Counted from the stretch's first letter, positions 17,401 to 28,127 are shown. The stretch is DNA of 61,332 nucleotides from an uncultured Bacteroidota bacterium (GCA_903926385.1 CAIYIS010000063.1:1-61332); one strand, 5' to 3'. Notes: a model not told the origin generated them from the sequence alone. Numbers and translations: made by a program.

Positions 17401-20400
17401 GAAATTGTATTTAAAGTATCGGTAGTCGACCACCAATAACTCATAGCCCCTGATGCGGTAAGTGTAGCCACTGTGCCCGGACATATAGTATCGTTACTTA
17501 CTATAATATTAGGTATTGTATCTATTATTGTAGGTGTAATTAAAAAGTTCAAAGTATTGTGACTAATCAGACACTGAGGTCCAGTGGCTGTACAGCCGTA
17601 ATTCAAATCTAGAAACAGGTTGGCATGAAATAAACTATCAGAAGCATTTAATTGAGTGGAACAGGCTAGTCCATTATAAAAACCGATTACTTTAAAATTA
17701 ACACAACTGTCCATTATTACTGGGTCGAATACAACTGTGTCTTGAGTCATTCCATGATGAAGTGTAAGTGTGTGCCACGAAGTCCACCCTCTGATACTAT
17801 CCAGAAAAGTTAACCCTGTAAAAAATGAAGAGTGAGGCACAATGATAAGAAAAGGAAAATGTACTGCACTATCGGGAGTACAAATTTGAAAAGCCCCTGT
17901 AATCGTAGAGCCAGCTGTATACATATTGGTTGATGCTACGGGAGTAAACGACAACGTAAATGGAGAATGTGTTACAGTTTTGTTTTGGCTAATTGTAGTT
18001 TTGTTAGTATAGTAATTTGTATAAGCAGTATCTTGATGTTGTATCGTTTCAGTATAACCTGTTATTACTTTAAATTCTGTGCTTGCAGGTGCATCACAAT
18101 CGGGTTGAAAATGTATTGTTACTCTATATTGTGATGGGTTGTTGAAAAAAGACTTTGTATCTAATAATGGGAAACAATTTCCATTAAGTCCATTAAATAT
18201 TAAAGTATCATGCGCCACCAACGGGGTATCTAAAACAACAGAACTCCAATGAACACCTGCCGAACTAAAGTAATTATCTCCGGGAACACCACTATAACCA
18301 TCAAGCACAGTAGCAAAATCAGCACTTAAATATTGGTAACCTGGTGGAACGATAACCATGAGGTTATCGTTTAATTTAGAATACGGTCTGTATTCGTGTG
18401 GAAAATCGTCTCCACCATGAATACTGAAAAGTGCACTTGTGCTGTAAAAGGTTAAAGGAAGGTTAAATTGCGAACAAGTTGTTGCCACCCCTCCAAATTC
18501 AAATCTGGCAGAAGGTTGTAATATTGTATCGTTTGCTCCCCAACTATCGCAGGAACGATAAAATGTTGTGTCTTTTTCGCCCATTAGTTCTTCTCTTAAA
18601 TTAATTAGCGGATGTCGTCCTCCCGAAAAGAAAGTCGTGCATCCTGACACAGGTGCTATGTGAGGATTATGCACATTTGTGGATTTTACTACTAAATGAA
18701 TATCGGCAGTGAGATGATAAGCACTTCCAGCTCTGTTAGCAATAAGCAAAGTGTCGTGAATAAAACTAGTTCGCAAATGAAATTTCATCTTGTCCTCATC
18801 AGAAACACTATCATAAAATGGTACAAAATCGGAAGGGGAAAGTGTATCAATATAAGGATTTGGAATGCCCGAACCTGCTGAGAAACCACTCACAGTGATT
18901 GTACTTAAAGTGAATTGATCTAAATCAAAAATAGAGTGACTGCCGCTATTAATACCAAGGTCGTTATATTTTATCCTAAAATAAATACTATCATAATAAG
19001 CCCCATCACCAGTAAAGTCTCCCTGCATTTTTGCTTCCATAGCATCTCCTGGATACGCCCTGTTCAGTCGTATCATTGAATTAATGGGAACTGTAGCTGC
19101 TGGTATAATGCTTGCGCAGTCGTAACCCAGCGCTCCATTTGTATTTAGCCAGCCCAAAGTAGTCCGATTAAATATAAATGGAGAAGTGGTACTAAATGGA
19201 CTTGATGTTGCACATGGTCCATGACAATGAGTATTTGTTATACCACTGGCAGATGTCAGTTTATTAATACACCTAGGGCAACAAACATATTCTACTGTAT
19301 CTTTAAATTTACTTGTAGAATCAGGGTAATTGAGCACATGACAAACACTGGTATCACAATTAAGAAATAATGGAACATCAAAACATGGTATAGAGAAATT
19401 ATGATAAGGGATGCAGGCGCTTCGAGGAATTATTTTAATGGTTACAACTCCTGGATTAGCACAACTGGTGGCTGTATCTTCGCTAATATAAGACATGAGG
19501 GTGTCTAAGGGACCGCCATTGCAGGCATTCGCAACACTGGTAACTATATTAATACTATCATAAAAACCAGTAAGAGTGTCGTGAATATATTGTTTGTCGA
19601 GATGAAAACCTGGAGGTAGTACAATCCGTGTAAGGTAATAACCCGAATCACATTTAAAATAAAAATTATCTGGTCTCAAAATCTCAGCAAATTCAGGGCA
19701 TAGGTGTATTTTTATTTGAGGGTTTACATTTACATCAACATCGGCAGGAGCGGATAAGGTAGCTGGAGTTAACTCACTCGCTGTATAGTCAAATTGCACT
19801 CCGTAAAAATCATCTCTCTCGAAATCTGTAAGCTTAAATTTGGTGGCATGCAACGAATCAATTGTGAACACAGAATCTAAAGTATTGCATTGGTTATTGA
19901 ACTTTTCAATGTTTTTTATTAAAAAGTGTTTTGATATGTTCACACTGTTAAATGTAATTGGACAGCCATTTTGATACTTATAAGTAAAGAATAACATAAA
20001 ATTTTTACCTTCTGCAAGATCATCTACTATGCTATCGTGGTCTAAATCTTTTAGTGTGTTTGAGCCAAAAGGAATTGAATCGCTGCCAATCATTACTAAT
20101 TTAGTAAAATCTATTTCATAATATTTAACTCCAACTCCATTATATACCGTGCTAAGTCCGTCTGGTATTGAAACTAAAGTGTTGTCCGTAGTGCGCAGTA
20201 TTTTAAACGAAGTAGAGTCAATTGTCCCAAATTCATCATACGTTTCAAAATAACATTTTATTTTCAACACATTTTTTAATCCAGGTTGTTCGCTTGTCGT
20301 TCCTCCAGTACTCGTATATTTTATGCCCATTGTCGCAGTATCTCCCACTGCACTACAATGGCTATTGCTTGAATTTAGTACCCAAGGGAGTCCGTAACCT

Positions 20401-20933
20401 GTAAGCATTGCATTGGTAACAGCAGTATCTGATAAATGTGGCGTTCCTCCCCCAGCTATTGAAAAGTTCGGAGGAATAGGTATAGATGCGCTACAACTAA
20501 CAGTACTGTCACAACCATAAGTAAAAATAAATGGTAAATCTAAATTAGCCGATGAATCACTAGTACAGGAGGCCCTAAAACAAATGTGAAGGAAAGCCGA
20601 ATTACCGGATAAAATGTTTATAGAATCTAAAACTAATACTGTATCATTTAATGGTAACAAACAAGAGCACGAACCATCAATACTGTCTATGCTATTTAAT
20701 TGATAGCCGTATAAATAAAAATTACTATTATGCCCTAGATTAACAAAAAGGCTATGTATCGCATTTACACTATTATTCGTTAATCGAAAAATTAATTGAG
20801 CATTTTGTCCTGCAAATATTTTGTAAGCATGGAGTGGATCGCGCACTTCTATGGCTAGAGAATCACAACTACACTGCGCTTTACCTGCATAACTCCAAAT
20901 TGTCAGGCATAATAGAGTAAGGATTTTTTTCAT
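14406..20933 (-). CDS. giant T9SS-secreted surface protein, 2175 aa
   Basis: A signal peptide (residues 1-19, ending YAGKAQ) precedes a very long mature part. The first ~1100 residues are beta-sandwich-rich, with many paired cysteines and DUF11-like phrasing (LIFRLTNNSVNAIHSLFVNLG). Around 1150-1300 lie two PKD/Ig-like repeats (NDTICPGTVATLTASGAMSYWWS and a second of the same type). A right-handed beta-helix follows from about 1330 (CDTLWDGIKM, IEDAIYAV, GGRYDIDSTVFN). A charged helical segment (EEREKKLGKIIRG...) leads to the type A sorting domain (YKLYPNPNDGVMQF ... GAYFYIVYVNNE). No protease motif like that of the other giant is visible. It is most likely an adhesin or sheath-like surface protein. 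It is followed with no gap by its small partner gene. Confidence 0.87.
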   Translation of the reverse strand: MKKILTLLCLTIWSYAGKAQCSCDSLAIEVRDPLHAYKIFAGQNAQLIFRLTNNSVNAIHSLFVNLGHNSNFYLYGYQLNSIDSIDGSCSCLLPLNDTVLVLDSINILSGNSAFLHICFRASCTSDSSANLDLPFIFTYGCDSTVSCSASIPIPPNFSIAGGGTPHLSDTAVTNAMLTGYGLPWVLNSSNSHCSAVGDTATMGIKYTSTGGTTSEQPGLKNVLKIKCYFETYDEFGTIDSTSFKILRTTDNTLVSIPDGLSTVYNGVGVKYYEIDFTKLVMIGSDSIPFGSNTLKDLDHDSIVDDLAEGKNFMLFFTYKYQNGCPITFNSVNISKHFLIKNIEKFNNQCNTLDSVFTIDSLHATKFKLTDFERDDFYGVQFDYTASELTPATLSAPADVDVNVNPQIKIHLCPEFAEILRPDNFYFKCDSGYYLTRIVLPPGFHLDKQYIHDTLTGFYDSINIVTSVANACNGGPLDTLMSYISEDTATSCANPGVVTIKIIPRSACIPYHNFSIPCFDVPLFLNCDTSVCHVLNYPDSTSKFKDTVEYVCCPRCINKLTSASGITNTHCHGPCATSSPFSTTSPFIFNRTTLGWLNTNGALGYDCASIIPAATVPINSMIRLNRAYPGDAMEAKMQGDFTGDGAYYDSIYFRIKYNDLGINSGSHSIFDLDQFTLSTITVSGFSAGSGIPNPYIDTLSPSDFVPFYDSVSDEDKMKFHLRTSFIHDTLLIANRAGSAYHLTADIHLVVKSTNVHNPHIAPVSGCTTFFSGGRHPLINLREELMGEKDTTFYRSCDSWGANDTILQPSARFEFGGVATTCSQFNLPLTFYSTSALFSIHGGDDFPHEYRPYSKLNDNLMVIVPPGYQYLSADFATVLDGYSGVPGDNYFSSAGVHWSSVVLDTPLVAHDTLIFNGLNGNCFPLLDTKSFFNNPSQYRVTIHFQPDCDAPASTEFKVITGYTETIQHQDTAYTNYYTNKTTISQNKTVTHSPFTLSFTPVASTNMYTAGSTITGAFQICTPDSAVHFPFLIIVPHSSFFTGLTFLDSIRGWTSWHTLTLHHGMTQDTVVFDPVIMDSCVNFKVIGFYNGLACSTQLNASDSLFHANLFLDLNYGCTATGPQCLISHNTLNFLITPTIIDTIPNIIVSNDTICPGTVATLTASGAMSYWWSTTDTLNTISVSPISSATYTVIGSNHACRDTASATVKVRPKPDIKIIDIWKGCFPSPLTLIASGCSSYTWSAPIVSHSVLGDTAYYNITDTTTFTVVGIDSFGCLDTTRITIKGMPCEVSSTGDDRICLDDSRTGVNLGNRHGSLTLHVDSVSNIIPNLGTWATSSGGNVYVSSKQFSINGSFYVDGNLVIKDCDIKLGPLSEIVLMPKDTLTILGSYLRGCDTLWDGIKMSANNEKVIIRNSFIEDAIYAVNDLKGGRYDIDSTVFNKNHIGMLIDTYSGNMQPNMDYNVHHSIFTCRHIDSLYWSMPVNTIARTILNNYHVNNNVCTYSKDWIKIPHVMQRSFAGIKVQNITSATSFIQFGDTTFNYKDNVFDYMDYGIQVSTSNAAIYNNEFENCGHISKERDLSGTAIYAAQKGSNYKLIVGGLGTASSYLPNSIDTCTIGVYCKNYNADIIKNKFENINSEGVYIDASTNKTINIVVNNMKTMAGGVYANDFGSCTTTIADNTIRVDGVMGGYGIYTGDPMPVATGSLNIKNNRVDLEKGVIGIFMRGVHHGVIEADTVNFLSNSYPTASIWWGIKTEYSDKDTVRDNIVQQYNMVTPNSVMSKTLIGISVDRCVQSQVYKNNLIRMGSGIVGISSCNNSMLACNNLDTCYYGFKFTSANIGQQFPYGTAVPSGNVWTNITGSFGWITGTVTPTSYWYGDFPLFSNSGVIGDSILITSNLDSCNSYHVHEGGGSGEEREKKLGKIIRGENIYDSLGTEFKLRDSVYAYKTLKADTTLLTLGTTDDILYQKFYDSTKTKNIGSFQKVVAYVKDATQTDTTAAIITNQNIPTRCSIEENQKLVNSIYLNEIRHNADSLGNYEDRYKYDSSEIAQLQNVAYQNPIKGGDAVFMARIMLFIDVIDLEMTKSLIIHLTKPDPHQVEIYKLYPNPNDGVMQFTYLLNEGETGYLKIYNSQGQKVSSYKLLNGATILNINEKQLMNGAYFYIVYVNNERVFADRFIINK

Positions 20934-20986
20934 GTTTTTTTGTTTAAAATTAGTAATTATTTTTTTGTTCCTATTATTATTTGATT

Positions 20987-21166
20987 TTAAAATTTATGAT
21001 TCTTTATTTTTAACATTAGTATAATATTCCCCGCAGCATACATCAGCAAACCCATGCACACTACCAACAGCACAATAAACACAATCGCCCTCAAAAATAT
21101 CACCCCATCCGAAAACCCTTTTACTCCAAACATCACTCTATATATATCAACAATCTTTTTTTTCAT
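20987..21166 (-). CDS. small membrane protein, 59 aa
   Basis: The frame is open from a TTG at 21175, but the ATG at 21164-21166 is the better start. The product begins MKKKIVDIYRVMFGVKG and contains one long hydrophobic segment (about residues 24-48) and a basic tail (KIKNHKF). It lies 53 bp upstream of the giant gene in the same direction and downstream of a second tiny membrane protein of similar design. Short length limits certainty. Confidence 0.5.
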   Translation of the reverse strand: MKKKIVDIYRVMFGVKGFSDGVIFLRAIVFIVLLVVCMGLLMYAAGNIILMLKIKNHKF

Positions 21167-21208
21167 TCCATTCAAAAAGGCATTTCAACACTAATCAAAA
21201 AATACGTA

Positions 21209-21232
21209 AATCACGTAGTAAAATACGTGATT
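21209..21232. promoter_or_regulatory. perfect 9-bp inverted repeat (possible operator or hairpin)
   Basis: The arm aatcacgta (21209-21217) is separated by gtaaaa from tacgtgatt (21224-21232). It lies ~43 bp upstream of the 59-aa membrane-protein start. It has no T-run, so a protein-binding dyad is more likely than a terminator. This is inference only. Confidence 0.5.
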
Positions 21233-21272
21233 CACTTAGACCATTTTCACCTCTTTTTCTTCCTTTTTTTCA

Positions 21273-21416
21273 TCATTTAATAGAATTTAATTTTAATATC
21301 ATCACACAAGTAAAACCAAAACTAACCGCCAAAGCAACTAATAAAACTAGCATTATCACCTTCGATACAATACCCAATTCTTTATATAATCTTATGAAGT
21401 TAGTATAATATTTCAT
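21273..21416 (-). CDS. tiny membrane protein, 47 aa
   Basis: ATG at 21414-21416 and TGA at 21273-21275 give a 47-residue frame. It starts MKYYTNFIRLYKELG, continues with a single hydrophobic helix (about residues 20-41) and ends LKLNSIK. The layout (short basic amphipathic N-terminus with YK/YR, one membrane helix, lysine-rich tail) mirrors the 59-aa protein just downstream, which supports both being real. The function is unknown. Confidence 0.4.
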   Translation of the reverse strand: MKYYTNFIRLYKELGIVSKVIMLVLLVALAVSFGFTCVMILKLNSIK

Positions 21417-22394
21417 TGTTTTTTTTCGCCCATTTTCAAATTCTTCCTTTTTGGGAGTTATAAGTCTACAAATTTAGATTCCTTTCACCTCATCTTCCAA
21501 ATCTGAATCAGGTATTTTATCTGCCTGAATCAGGGATTTTTATCTCTACTCGATTCAGGTAGACAAAATTGTTCATAACCCAACTCAAAGCCTATAAATA
21601 AAGGAAACCATTTTTCAAAAAAAACACAAGTCATCTTCTCACTTGTGTTTTTTTGTGCAATTTATTTTGGAAGGGTCTCCAAAAAACGTCAGATTTTTAT
21701 AAAAAAAAGTCCATGATAAGAACAATTCTGTTTTTTATTTCAACATTTTATATTAAAATAATCATTCATTCGCGTAATAGAAAACAATTTCTAATAACAA
21801 GAAGTGATTACACGTAAATATTAAGACATATCAAGAAAAAACGTGTTATTGGACTGGTTTCTTGTAAAAAAAAGATAATTAAAAACTTAAATACCAATTG
21901 TCCCCTTGTTTTCTAGTTATAAATAACAATGGTGATTTTTTTGTAATTTTTCTACTAAAGAAATAAATCGATGAACAGCGATTATTTCTTGTGATAGTAG
22001 GAAAGTTCATTCTAAGTTAAAAAGTAAAACTAAATGCACCTTAACACATTACTTGAACTTCCTTAATAATTCGTATTCATATAATCCCTCTTTGTTTTTC
22101 CTTTAAATTTTGTGCTTCCAAAATATAACTCCATTTCCTAAATCTCCAAGATTTTACATCATTGTTCTAAAATTATAACAAATCGAGTTGGGTTTCACTT
22201 CTACTATTTCTTTAGTCTGATTCAAGCATTGAATTATTGATTCTTCGCTTGTAAGTGTTTTATAGAGTCCAAAAAATTATATTGATAAACATTTCTCGTG
22301 CCTCTTACTATACTGTCTTTTATAAATCGCCCCCTAATTATGCTTTCATATTAATATTATTATGTATCTTTACACAAATTAATAATTAACCTTA
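21417..22394. other. ~980-bp intergenic stretch at the boundary of the mobile unit
   Basis: This stretch is AT-rich and has no supported gene. It holds three spaced copies of a short motif (ctgaatcagg at 21503-21512 and 21525-21534, then gattcagg near 21552-21559) and a terminator hairpin near 21619-21654. Upstream of 22395 the string tatcttta (about 22364-22371) is one base from the Bacteroidota -7 consensus and could serve the MerR-like gene. The left edge of the mobile unit probably lies here, but I see no copy of the tRNA 3' end. Confidence 0.5.
21617..21656. terminator. bidirectional terminator hairpin
   Basis: The stem aaaaaacacaagt (21619-21631) pairs with acttgtgtttttt (21641-21653) around catcttctc, with A/T runs on both sides. 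It stands between divergent genes and ends no visible gene, as if it belongs to sequence removed or displaced by insertion. Confidence 0.75.
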
Positions 22395-23303
22395 ATGCAG
22401 AAATTAATTCTTGACCCATATTTTGGAGAAAATAGCCTTAAAAGGATGGGTGAATTAGCACTTTCATTGACTAAAGAAATATTTAGCCCGAAAGATGTTG
22501 GCGTAACCTACACTAATATTAATTATTGGGACAGAAAAGGAATCTTAAATTCACAGAGAGAAAATGAATCACAATGGCGAAATTTCAGTTTCCTTGATTA
22601 TGTCTGGATAAGAGTAATCGCTGAAATGCGGGATATTGGTATTCCAATTGAAATCATTAAGGAAGTAAAAGAAGAATTATTCAGTCCTTTTGATTTAAAA
22701 CCACATTTAACTAAAATAAAGGAAAACATTCCCGAAATTAGTAAGAAAATAAACGGTTCGGAGGAGGAAAAAGATGAATTATTTAATGTTATTTTGTATG
22801 AAGAAACTATAATGAAAAAAGTAGAATCGATAATTACTAATTTCTTTGTCGCAATACTTCTTTCTATAGTCGAAAAAAACCCAATTAGTTTAGTTTTATT
22901 TAAGAGTGGAAGAATAGCAGTTTGGCATGAAGGATTAGAGGAACAATATGAACTTGAAATTAGACAATTAAAATTATCTGAATCGTATATTAGTATTTCT
23001 ATTTCGTCAATTATAAAAGATTTTTTAGTAGATAAAAATTATGTTTATTTATTACAAAATTTAAAATTATTAGAACCAAATGAAATTAGATTAATGGAAT
23101 TAATCCACTCTGGTAACTATGATACAATATCCATTAATTTTTTGGATAAAAAAATGAAAAGGTTAAAGCTCACAAAATCACAAAATCCTAAAAAGAAAAT
23201 GGTGGATATTTTACAAGAAGGTTCGTATCAGGATATCGAAATGAAAAGTCATGAAGGAATGATAACAAAAATCACTAATACGGTAAAAATAATATTGGAT
23301 TAG
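22395..23303 (+). CDS. MerR-like DNA-binding regulator of the mobile unit
   Basis: This is a 302-aa protein. Residues ~30-95 show the MerR-type winged helix pattern: a recognition helix with NYWDRKGIL, then a wing, then WRNFSFLDYVWIRVIAEMRDIGIPIEIIKEVKEEL, which matches the F...D...I..LRDLGF.L..I..L layout. The remaining ~200 residues are helical and beta segments without a ligand motif that I know, and no metal-binding cysteines are present. It is the first gene of a rightward trio with a 92-aa protein and a large serine recombinase. By context it probably controls expression or directionality of the recombinase. It could instead be a recombination directionality factor, since several of these use MerR-like folds. 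Confidence 0.7.
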   Translation: MQKLILDPYFGENSLKRMGELALSLTKEIFSPKDVGVTYTNINYWDRKGILNSQRENESQWRNFSFLDYVWIRVIAEMRDIGIPIEIIKEVKEELFSPFDLKPHLTKIKENIPEISKKINGSEEEKDELFNVILYEETIMKKVESIITNFFVAILLSIVEKNPISLVLFKSGRIAVWHEGLEEQYELEIRQLKLSESYISISISSIIKDFLVDKNYVYLLQNLKLLEPNEIRLMELIHSGNYDTISINFLDKKMKRLKLTKSQNPKKKMVDILQEGSYQDIEMKSHEGMITKITNTVKIILD

Positions 23304-23411
23304 AAAAAATATTCTAAATATATAATAGCAAAATGACCTGATACAAGCAGGATATTACAACTGATGCCGCCACTGAAAAAAAGTCAGACCCGCATCTGAT
23401 ATGTAATTAAA
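23304..23411. other. gap between regulator and recombinase genes with an imperfect dyad
   Basis: Within 108 bp there is a broken inverted repeat. gatgc pairs with gcatc as the outer arms (about 23362-23398), and ctga pairs with tcag around a run of A as the inner arms. It could be an operator for the MerR-like protein or a recombination half-site, but the evidence is weak. Confidence 0.3.
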
Positions 23412-23670
23412 ATGTTAAATTTAAAACAAGAAAAACAAAAAAAGAAAGAGTTAAAACAAAAAAACGAATTAATATTTTTTGAGGACAAAAAAGAATCAAA
23501 AGCGAGTGAATTTTTTTATTCTCGAATGGATAATATTGAGTATCCTAAAAAGCTCACTATTGAACAAGTTAGAAGCAATAAAAAATTTGCAAATATCACT
23601 GACCAAGACGCAAAAGAATTAATTGACGGACTGTACAAATTATCAATAATAACATATAATATTTTCAACT

Positions 23671-23690
<20 letters not shown>
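23412..23690 (+). CDS. small basic protein upstream of the recombinase, 92 aa
   Basis: The product has a very lysine-rich, probably coiled N-terminus (KQEKQKKKELKQKNE). A compact C-terminal helical part follows (LTIEQVRSNKKFANITDQDAKELIDGLYKL). Its last 20 bp overlap the recombinase start, which implies translational coupling. Size, charge and position fit an accessory factor for excision or for recombinase loading, but I recognise no family. Confidence 0.65.
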
Positions 23691-25343
<1,653 letters not shown>

Positions 25344-25539
25344 ATATATCGTTATTACTTATGGTATTTTAAATGTTAGCTTTTTTTCGGAAGCGGGCGC
25401 AAAGATATACTTAGTTTCGATGCTCACCAAATAAATTTTATAAAAAAATTAAATTGACCCGCAAAGCACTGATTTAACATACCTTTTCAGGTGTATAAAA
25501 AAAATGATGCACATCAAAACCGGCAGTTAATAGCTCGAC

Positions 25540-25896
25540 CTAATGCGTAACATTGTTTTTCTTACAACAAGAACTGAGTTTTTCGTACGCAGCAGGGTCG
25601 GCTAATACCTCATCCGCATCGTAACCCACCTTGGATACTGCCATTCGAATTTTCTCAGGAGTAGTTTTTTTCGGACTATATACCACCGTTAATACAGCCG
25701 TTTTAACATCCAGCGATAAACGTTTGATGCCTTTTTCGAGGGCCAGACTACTCTCCAGGGTTTCTTTGCACATATTGCAAACCGCAGAGGTTTTGATAGT
25801 CATTTCGACAAACTTAGGTGTATCCTGAGCATTAGCCGAGAAAAATGTAAGCATCGATAGGATGCATGTAAATAGAACTGTTTTGATAATTTTCAT
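25540..25896 (-). CDS. periplasmic heavy-metal-associated (HMA) domain protein
   Basis: This 118-aa protein has a signal peptide (residues 1-24, ending FFSANAQ). An HMA ferredoxin-like fold follows. The loop SAVCNMCKE gives a CxxC pair at residues 40 and 43, followed by the typical V...L.V.Y.P..TTPEKIR.AVSKVGYDAD ending. A second CC pair lies near the C-terminus (SSCCKKN). It probably binds Cu(I) or a similar soft metal in the periplasm. It is the last gene of a leftward operon, 14 bp after the TonB receptor, a neighbour pairing repeatedly seen in Bacteroidota copper operons. Confidence 0.88.
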   Translation of the reverse strand: MKIIKTVLFTCILSMLTFFSANAQDTPKFVEMTIKTSAVCNMCKETLESSLALEKGIKRLSLDVKTAVLTVVYSPKKTTPEKIRMAVSKVGYDADEVLADPAAYEKLSSCCKKNNVTH

Positions 25897-25910
25897 TTGT
25901 TTTGTTTTTA

Positions 25911-28127
25911 TTATTTAATACTAAATCTGATTCCAAAGTAAAGAGTCCGTCCGTCAATCGGAGCATATATCATTGATGCATCAAAATGACTGCCAAAAGG
26001 GTCGTTAGCTGCTATGATTGGGTTTTTCTGACGATAATCCATAATGTTTTCGCAGCCAACATAGAGTTCGAAAGTTTTGAAACGCTTGGTAATTTGTGCT
26101 TGCAACAAGTAGTAATCAATGCCTTTTGCCGGTAATTGATATTCTGCAGGGCTCTGCACAGTGCTCGGCATGCGGCTTTCGCCAAACCAATTGGAAGTAA
26201 AATCGAATTTCCAAACATCCTTATAGGTAGAATACGAAAGATTGACCATCACCCTATGTTTCGGAATATATGGTTTGTCCATCAGTTCGTAGTTGTAAGT
26301 GGTTTTTACATCATACCATTTATAAGCCAACTTAACCGCAAAATCTTTGATGGGTTCGAATCCAAAATCGACCTGAAGACTGTGAGAATAGGATTGTCCG
26401 GTAAGATTATAAAATACCACCTTGTTTACACTTTGATCTAAATCCATAATCACCTGATTTTCGAAATCGGTTCTAAAAAAATCTACATTAACAAAGGCTT
26501 CGTTCTCCAAGAGTTTGAATTTTTGATTCACCGTGATTCCGTAGTTCCAAGCCACTTCCGGTTTGAAACTTTCCTGAATTTCAATTTTACGAGAACTTGC
26601 AAATACGGCCTGATTTTCTACAAAAATATTAGCCGTTCTGAATCCTCTTCCTCCCGAAAGTCGGATAGTTGTTGATTTAGCTGGATTGTACCGTATGTGC
26701 AAACGAGGCGTATACTGCATGCCATATAAATTATGGTAATCGGCCCGAAAGCCTGCCACCAAAGAAAAGTTATCGGGATGTGTATAGGTATATTCGCCAA
26801 ACACACCAGGCACCTGTTCATTTCTCTTGAAAACAGAATCATTAAATTTTTCGTGATAATCGTCCAGAATATAGCTTGCACCCAATTTGTATTTGTGATT
26901 GGTATTATTAATTATATCAGCAAAAATAAGGTTGGAATAAAAGTATTTTTCCTCACCATAATATCTCCTTAGTCCGAAATACATGTCCTGCTGCTGCCAT
27001 TTACCACTCGTCTGAAGACCCAAACTTCGTCCTGGTTTTGAAAATATATAACCTGTTTTAGAAAAGTAATCTGCTGTTTTTGTATTAATCCCTATGCCGT
27101 ATTTACGATTGGTATTATAATCAGTTGAGTAATCGAAATCGGTTTGCCCACCTCTTCTGTTTTCGAGCAGGGCTCTTAAACCCAGCTGAGCGGTTAGTCT
27201 TTTACCGCTTTTGTAATCCCAGCGATTAAATACATTGTACTGTCGCATCAATGGCATGTCGAGAAAGGAATCGTTGTTTTTGTCTTGCTTGTGGCTCATG
27301 TCGCTAACACTGGTAAATAACATGGTGCTCCATTTCTCGTTGTACTTTTTGGTGAAATGAGTGTTCACCTCGGCTCTTCCTTTTTCGTTTGCATACACAT
27401 TTACAAACAATTTATTTTTGTTGCTTTCCGGTTTTAGAAATTCAAGATTAATTTGTCCTGAAATGCTTTCATATCCGTTCACTACAGAGCCGGTTCCTTT
27501 AGTTACCATAATTTTATCAATCCATGTTCCCGGAATGTAATTCAACCCGTAAGCAGCCGATAATCCTCTTAACAAGGGCATATTTTCAGATAGAATTTGT
27601 GTGTACACTCCGTCCAGCCCCAGCATCTGTATTTTCTTGGCACCCGAAACAGCATCGGTGAATGCCACATCTACAGAAGCATTAGTTGTAAAACTCTCGG
27701 AGAGATTGCAGCAGGCGGCCTTCTGAAGTTCTTTGCCATTTATCTGTTCTGTATTAATTGGATTAACCGTGGAATACAGCGATGATGCTTGTCTGTCGAT
27801 GATGTTCACTTCTTTTAAAATGGTGTTACTTTTCAGAACAATTTTCAGATTGGTTTGGTCGTTGGCAGAAACGGTAATTGTATCGGTTGAAAATCCGATG
27901 AAGCTGACGACAAGCTTGGCTGGCAACTGTTCTGGGTTAGGAATGCTGAATGCCCCGGATTCGTCAGTGACGGTAGCAGTTGAGGTTCCCATCCAGTAAA
28001 CGGTAGCACCGGTAACGGGTTCGCTTACCTCCTTATCATTCTTTCCGATTACTTTTCCCTGAGTAAGCTGAGCTTTCAAGGGAAAGAAAGATGACAATAA
28101 AATAATTATGACTATTAGTTTTTTCAT
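25911..28127 (-). CDS. TonB-dependent outer-membrane receptor, metal type
   Basis: I place the start at the ATG at 28125-28127, which opens the signal peptide MKKLIVIIILLSSFFPLKAQ. The longer frame to 28178 overlaps the upstream gene. The order is as follows. A carboxypeptidase-regulatory-like domain (residues ~20-105) precedes a plug domain containing AACCNLSESFTTNASVD and QMLGLDGVY. A 22-strand-type beta barrel ends with the terminal aromatic signature (LYFGIRFSIK). The Cys-Cys in the plug is characteristic, as I recall, of Bacteroidota receptors linked to HMA and HYC_CC_PP proteins, and suggests copper or another soft metal. It should take up or export-gate a metal complex using TonB energy. 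It sits between a small cytochrome c and the HMA gene. Confidence 0.9.
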   Translation of the reverse strand: MKKLIVIIILLSSFFPLKAQLTQGKVIGKNDKEVSEPVTGATVYWMGTSTATVTDESGAFSIPNPEQLPAKLVVSFIGFSTDTITVSANDQTNLKIVLKSNTILKEVNIIDRQASSLYSTVNPINTEQINGKELQKAACCNLSESFTTNASVDVAFTDAVSGAKKIQMLGLDGVYTQILSENMPLLRGLSAAYGLNYIPGTWIDKIMVTKGTGSVVNGYESISGQINLEFLKPESNKNKLFVNVYANEKGRAEVNTHFTKKYNEKWSTMLFTSVSDMSHKQDKNNDSFLDMPLMRQYNVFNRWDYKSGKRLTAQLGLRALLENRRGGQTDFDYSTDYNTNRKYGIGINTKTADYFSKTGYIFSKPGRSLGLQTSGKWQQQDMYFGLRRYYGEEKYFYSNLIFADIINNTNHKYKLGASYILDDYHEKFNDSVFKRNEQVPGVFGEYTYTHPDNFSLVAGFRADYHNLYGMQYTPRLHIRYNPAKSTTIRLSGGRGFRTANIFVENQAVFASSRKIEIQESFKPEVAWNYGITVNQKFKLLENEAFVNVDFFRTDFENQVIMDLDQSVNKVVFYNLTGQSYSHSLQVDFGFEPIKDFAVKLAYKWYDVKTTYNYELMDKPYIPKHRVMVNLSYSTYKDVWKFDFTSNWFGESRMPSTVQSPAEYQLPAKGIDYYLLQAQITKRFKTFELYVGCENIMDYRQKNPIIAANDPFGSHFDASMIYAPIDGRTLYFGIRFSIK

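Noticed and set aside
21417-22394. Second attachment site (copy of the tRNA 3' end) for the recombinase element
   Set aside because: I looked for the tRNA T-arm and acceptor sequence on both strands here and found no convincing copy, so the left boundary stays unknown.
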